Source: Ignavibacteriaceae bacterium (GTDB lineage Bacteria > Bacteroidota > Ignavibacteria > Ignavibacteriales > Ignavibacteriaceae). Taken from it: DNA of 52,512 nt. This document shows positions 50,022 through 52,512 of the stretch, piece by piece. The stretch spans positions 1 to 52,512 of the forward strand of contig JADLAF010000063.1 in NCBI GenBank assembly GCA_020848375.1. Direction: 5' to 3'. The notes under the pieces were generated by a model. That model worked only from the letters and a program-made list of their open reading frames with translations. It was not told where the DNA came from and made no database searches. Positions within the stretch are counted from its first letter, which is position 1. Each line of letters starts with the position of its first letter. A program made the position numbers and the translations under genes.

Positions 50022-51673
50022 ACAAATTTATAAGATACCGGATAATACTTTTAACTGTTATTATGCTTAGCGCGGGTTGTTCAGGCAGTGCGACCTCAGC
50101 TTTGTATTTCAGGGTTAACCATGCCGGATACTTTCCTGACGGCATAAAAGAAGCCATTATTTTTTCGGCGTCAGAAATAGCGGGTACCACGGTCAGATTG
50201 ATGACCGCGGGGTCTGCAAAACCAGTCAGAGAATATATCCTTAAGAATAATCGTGGAGTATGGGGTAAGTATAAGTATCACTACGCGGTAGTTTTTTCTG
50301 ATGTTAAGCAGAAGGGGGAGTATTATTTTCAGATAGATAAAATCCGTTCTGACAATTTTACTATCGGTAATGAAAAATATATAAAACTTTTACCGCAGGT
50401 TCTGGGTTTCTTCCGCGTGCAAAGATGCGGAGCAACCAATCCGCACTTACACGGCGTATGCCATTTGTTTGATTCTCACAAGGTAATAGGTGATGAAGAT
50501 TTCGGCGAAGTAGATGTAACCGGGGGCTGGCATGATGCAGGGGATTATATAAAATTTACCAATACAACTGCTGTTTCTGCATATCTGCTTGCCCTGAGTT
50601 ATGTGGTAAATCCTGCACTACACGAGCAGGATGTCAATGAGAACGGAGCACCTGATATACTCGAAGAAATACGGGTGGGATTAGACTGGCTTCTGCGATG
50701 CAACTATACAGAGACCCGCCTGATAACTCAGGTCCAGGATATGAGAGACCATGATGTAGGGTGGAGACTGCCTGAAAATGATACTTTAAAATATGACCGT
50801 CCGGCTTTCTTAGGAGAGGGTAAAAATATCTATGGAATATACGCGGCAGTTATGGCACTGGGTGCAAAAATCTGGAGTACCAGACTGGATGAAAAAGAAT
50901 ATGCTGAGAAATTAAAGACGGCTGCTGAAAAATTTTATTCTGCCGCGGCTGCTGTGCCTGATCTTGATATCGCGTTCACAGGCATGTATCAGGACAAAAG
51001 TTATCAGGCAAAACTGCTCCTTGGAGCGGTGGAGTTATATAACCTGACGGGCCGCCAAAAGTATCTCGATGATTTACGCCGGCTATCATCAGCATTGCAG
51101 CCAGATTACTGGTGGAGCTGGGGGGATCTTAATGGTCTTGCAAGTTTCCGTTCTGCGCAGATTGCAAAAACGGGATACTCAGCATTGGAAATAAATCTCA
51201 GCGGATTTAATCAGACAAAGGATAAAACTGTTTACGGTGACGCGGGCATATATACCTGGGGCACAACCACTACTCTTTTTGGAATTGCCGCCAAGTCAAT
51301 GATGTACCGTTTACTTGGCGCTGGAGATATATTCGACACCCTTGCAATCCGCCAGTTTGATTATATATTCGGGAAAAATCCTTGGGGAAAGTCCTTTGTT
51401 TCAGGGGTGGGTAATTCATCTGTCCGGTTTCTCCATTCTCAGGTTGGATATTTTAATAACAATAATTTGCCTGGCGGAATAGCCGCAGGACCGGCTACAT
51501 CAGAAATGTTGAAAAACTATAACATAACCCGGAAAAACCTCGCTGGGCAGGAATTTAATTCCGCAGATGTGGTTTATTATGATGATCGTGATGATTATGT
51601 AACTAATGAACCCGCAATTATTACGAATGCAACCGCGGTTTTTGCAATGACATTGATGTTAACCTTTTATTAA
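50018..51673 (+). CDS. Glycoside hydrolase family 9 lipoprotein (endoglucanase-type)
   Basis: A 551-residue GH9 enzyme. The start is TTG (50018), overlapping the M16 stop (TTGA); it gives a lipoprotein signal with lipobox LSAGC (Cys21). Residues about 28-120 are an N-terminal Ig-like domain (FRVNHAGYFPDGIKEAIIFS). The GH9 barrel opens with VDVTGGWHDAGDYIKF, holding Asp173 and Asp176 (nucleophile/base area), and ends with DYVTNEPAIITNATAVF, whose Glu is the likely proton donor. Family 9 enzymes hydrolyse beta-1,4-glucans or related glucans, or glucosamine oligomers. Last of ten close-packed genes; no clear terminator follows. Confidence 0.9.
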   Translation: MNKFIRYRIILLTVIMLSAGCSGSATSALYFRVNHAGYFPDGIKEAIIFSASEIAGTTVRLMTAGSAKPVREYILKNNRGVWGKYKYHYAVVFSDVKQKGEYYFQIDKIRSDNFTIGNEKYIKLLPQVLGFFRVQRCGATNPHLHGVCHLFDSHKVIGDEDFGEVDVTGGWHDAGDYIKFTNTTAVSAYLLALSYVVNPALHEQDVNENGAPDILEEIRVGLDWLLRCNYTETRLITQVQDMRDHDVGWRLPENDTLKYDRPAFLGEGKNIYGIYAAVMALGAKIWSTRLDEKEYAEKLKTAAEKFYSAAAAVPDLDIAFTGMYQDKSYQAKLLLGAVELYNLTGRQKYLDDLRRLSSALQPDYWWSWGDLNGLASFRSAQIAKTGYSALEINLSGFNQTKDKTVYGDAGIYTWGTTTTLFGIAAKSMMYRLLGAGDIFDTLAIRQFDYIFGKNPWGKSFVSGVGNSSVRFLHSQVGYFNNNNLPGGIAAGPATSEMLKNYNITRKNLAGQEFNSADVVYYDDRDDYVTNEPAIITNATAVFAMTLMLTFY

Positions 51674-51800
51674 ATGTGTATCATTAAGAAACAGTAAAAA
51701 GTTTTATATCTCAAATTGATACAATGTATATTATTTAGCCCTGTAAAATGAGCGTTAATCGAAACAGTTATTGGTATGGTTTTTGTTTGAATGAGTTATT

Positions 51801-52512
51801 ATGACTAAAAAACGAATGAATTTATTAAAGACCGGCTTAAGTATAGTTGATGAGAACTGGGGGGGCTTCTATAGAGGCGGTACTTATTTACTTATAGGCC
51901 CCCGTAAGTCCGGCAGAACGCTAATGGGGCTTCAGTATGCCATGGAAGGCGCAAAGAATAAGGAGGTGTGTCTTTATTTTACAAACATGAGACCTAAAGA
52001 CCTTATGATTCATGCGGCTTCTATTGACCTGGATTTACAAACTCTGATGAATCAGAATCTTATTATCGTAGTGAGAGTATCACCACCGGCAGAGGTATAT
52101 AATGCTCCGAATCCGGATGATTTTCTGGTTGAGTATCTTAATGATATCGTCACAGTTGTTAATCAGTATCATCCTGACCGTTTGATATTTGATGAACTCA
52201 CTCCTTTCGTAGGATTTGAAAATCTTGGTCTTCTGCAGCAGTCCTATCTTAGCATAATAGAGAGCATTGAAGAGAAAAATGTAACAAGCTTTTTTGTATT
52301 AGCCGAACCAGCAACATCTTTCGCACAGATGATAGTTGATACCTGCGCTCAGTATTCAACCGCTATTGTCTATTTGCAGAAAGAGGCCGATGCTGACACT
52401 ATAGCGCATGGCGGTAAATGTACCATTACCCCTAATGTGGGGCATACAGAAGGACAGTTTACTCAGGGATTTTCCATTGAGCCCTATAAAGGAATAGTTT
52501 TCTCAGACGGCA
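51801..52512 (+). CDS. RecA/KaiC-superfamily ATPase, cut off by the window edge
   Basis: An open frame runs without a stop from ATG 51801 to the window end (237 codons). The N-terminal part LKTGLSIVDENWGGFYRGGT, then YLLIGPRKSGRT and LMGLQYAMEGAK resembles KaiC/RAD55-type domains, and RLIFDELTPFVGF is a Walker B-like segment. The Walker A-like sequence has Arg where the usual Lys precedes Thr (SGRT), so ATP hydrolysis is doubtful. Later segments (SFFVLAEPATSFAQMIVDTC) fit the sensor region. A 127-base gap separates it from the GH9 gene; it is probably a separate transcript. Downstream domains cannot be seen. Confidence 0.75.
   Translation, partial: MTKKRMNLLKTGLSIVDENWGGFYRGGTYLLIGPRKSGRTLMGLQYAMEGAKNKEVCLYFTNMRPKDLMIHAASIDLDLQTLMNQNLIIVVRVSPPAEVYNAPNPDDFLVEYLNDIVTVVNQYHPDRLIFDELTPFVGFENLGLLQQSYLSIIESIEEKNVTSFFVLAEPATSFAQMIVDTCAQYSTAIVYLQKEADADTIAHGGKCTITPNVGHTEGQFTQGFSIEPYKGIVFSDG

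Overview
This window looks like chromosomal DNA from a member of the Bacteroidota/Chlorobiota group, most likely an Ignavibacteria-type lineage. The evidence is three predicted surface proteins with type IX secretion (T9SS)-style C-terminal ends, a PorV/PorQ-family barrel, a PorX-type response regulator with a PglZ domain, a periplasmic beta-propeller sensor kinase, and a Bacteroidota-style promoter in front of the UvrD/PcrA helicase. No phage, transposase, CRISPR array or plasmid gene is seen. Coding density is high and most genes lie in tightly spaced or overlapping runs.

Layout. (1) 1-5570, minus strand: a CAU-anticodon tRNA, an unknown single-pass membrane protein, and a three-gene run encoding a lipoprotein amylo-1,6-glucosidase with a glucodextranase-like tail, a secreted esterase and a T9SS-type S1/P1 nuclease or zinc phospholipase. 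(2) 5796-8948: a TPR lipoprotein coupled to a DUF58 protein, a non-coding stretch built from tandem palindrome-bearing repeats, and a phosphohexomutase (GlmM-like). (3) 8950-19998: a sensor kinase divergent from a TonB receptor, a 1189-residue surface protein and a PorV-like barrel. (4) 20031-29797: a housekeeping stretch with endonuclease III, an EamA transporter, a CPBP-like membrane protein, PdxJ, PorX, TsaE, TsaB, a DUF1573 protein, AccD and PanC, then CoaX and BirA converging from the other strand. PanC appears to start at an ATT codon. (5) 29798-39104: a small heat-shock protein and DnaK behind a sigma-54-like promoter with a 33-bp dyad, a histone-deacetylase-like amidohydrolase, UvrD/PcrA, a T9SS-sorted glycosyl hydrolase and a diphosphate-type phosphofructokinase. 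(6) 39145-39249: an overlooked 34-residue membrane protein. (7) 39373-51673: ten tightly packed genes, described below. (8) 51801 to the edge: a truncated RecA/KaiC-like ATPase.

The most interesting unit is 39373-44880. It encodes two SGNH hydrolases (one secreted, one membrane-anchored), a fatty-acyl-AMP-ligase-type enzyme, a stand-alone acyl carrier protein and an AlgI/DltB-type MBOAT. This has the same functional parts as dltABCD (ligase, carrier, MBOAT, SGNH protein) but with a fatty-acyl-type ligase. It could activate an acyl group in the cytoplasm, load it on a dedicated carrier, pass it through the membrane by the MBOAT and place it on an envelope polymer or glycolipid. It runs with almost no gaps into an NlpC/P60 endopeptidase, a Tat-directed dipeptide epimerase, an M16 peptidase pair and a GH9 lipoprotein, so the whole run has a cell-envelope theme. 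The acyl group and the acceptor are unknown. All functions are inferred from motifs read by eye; no database search was possible.
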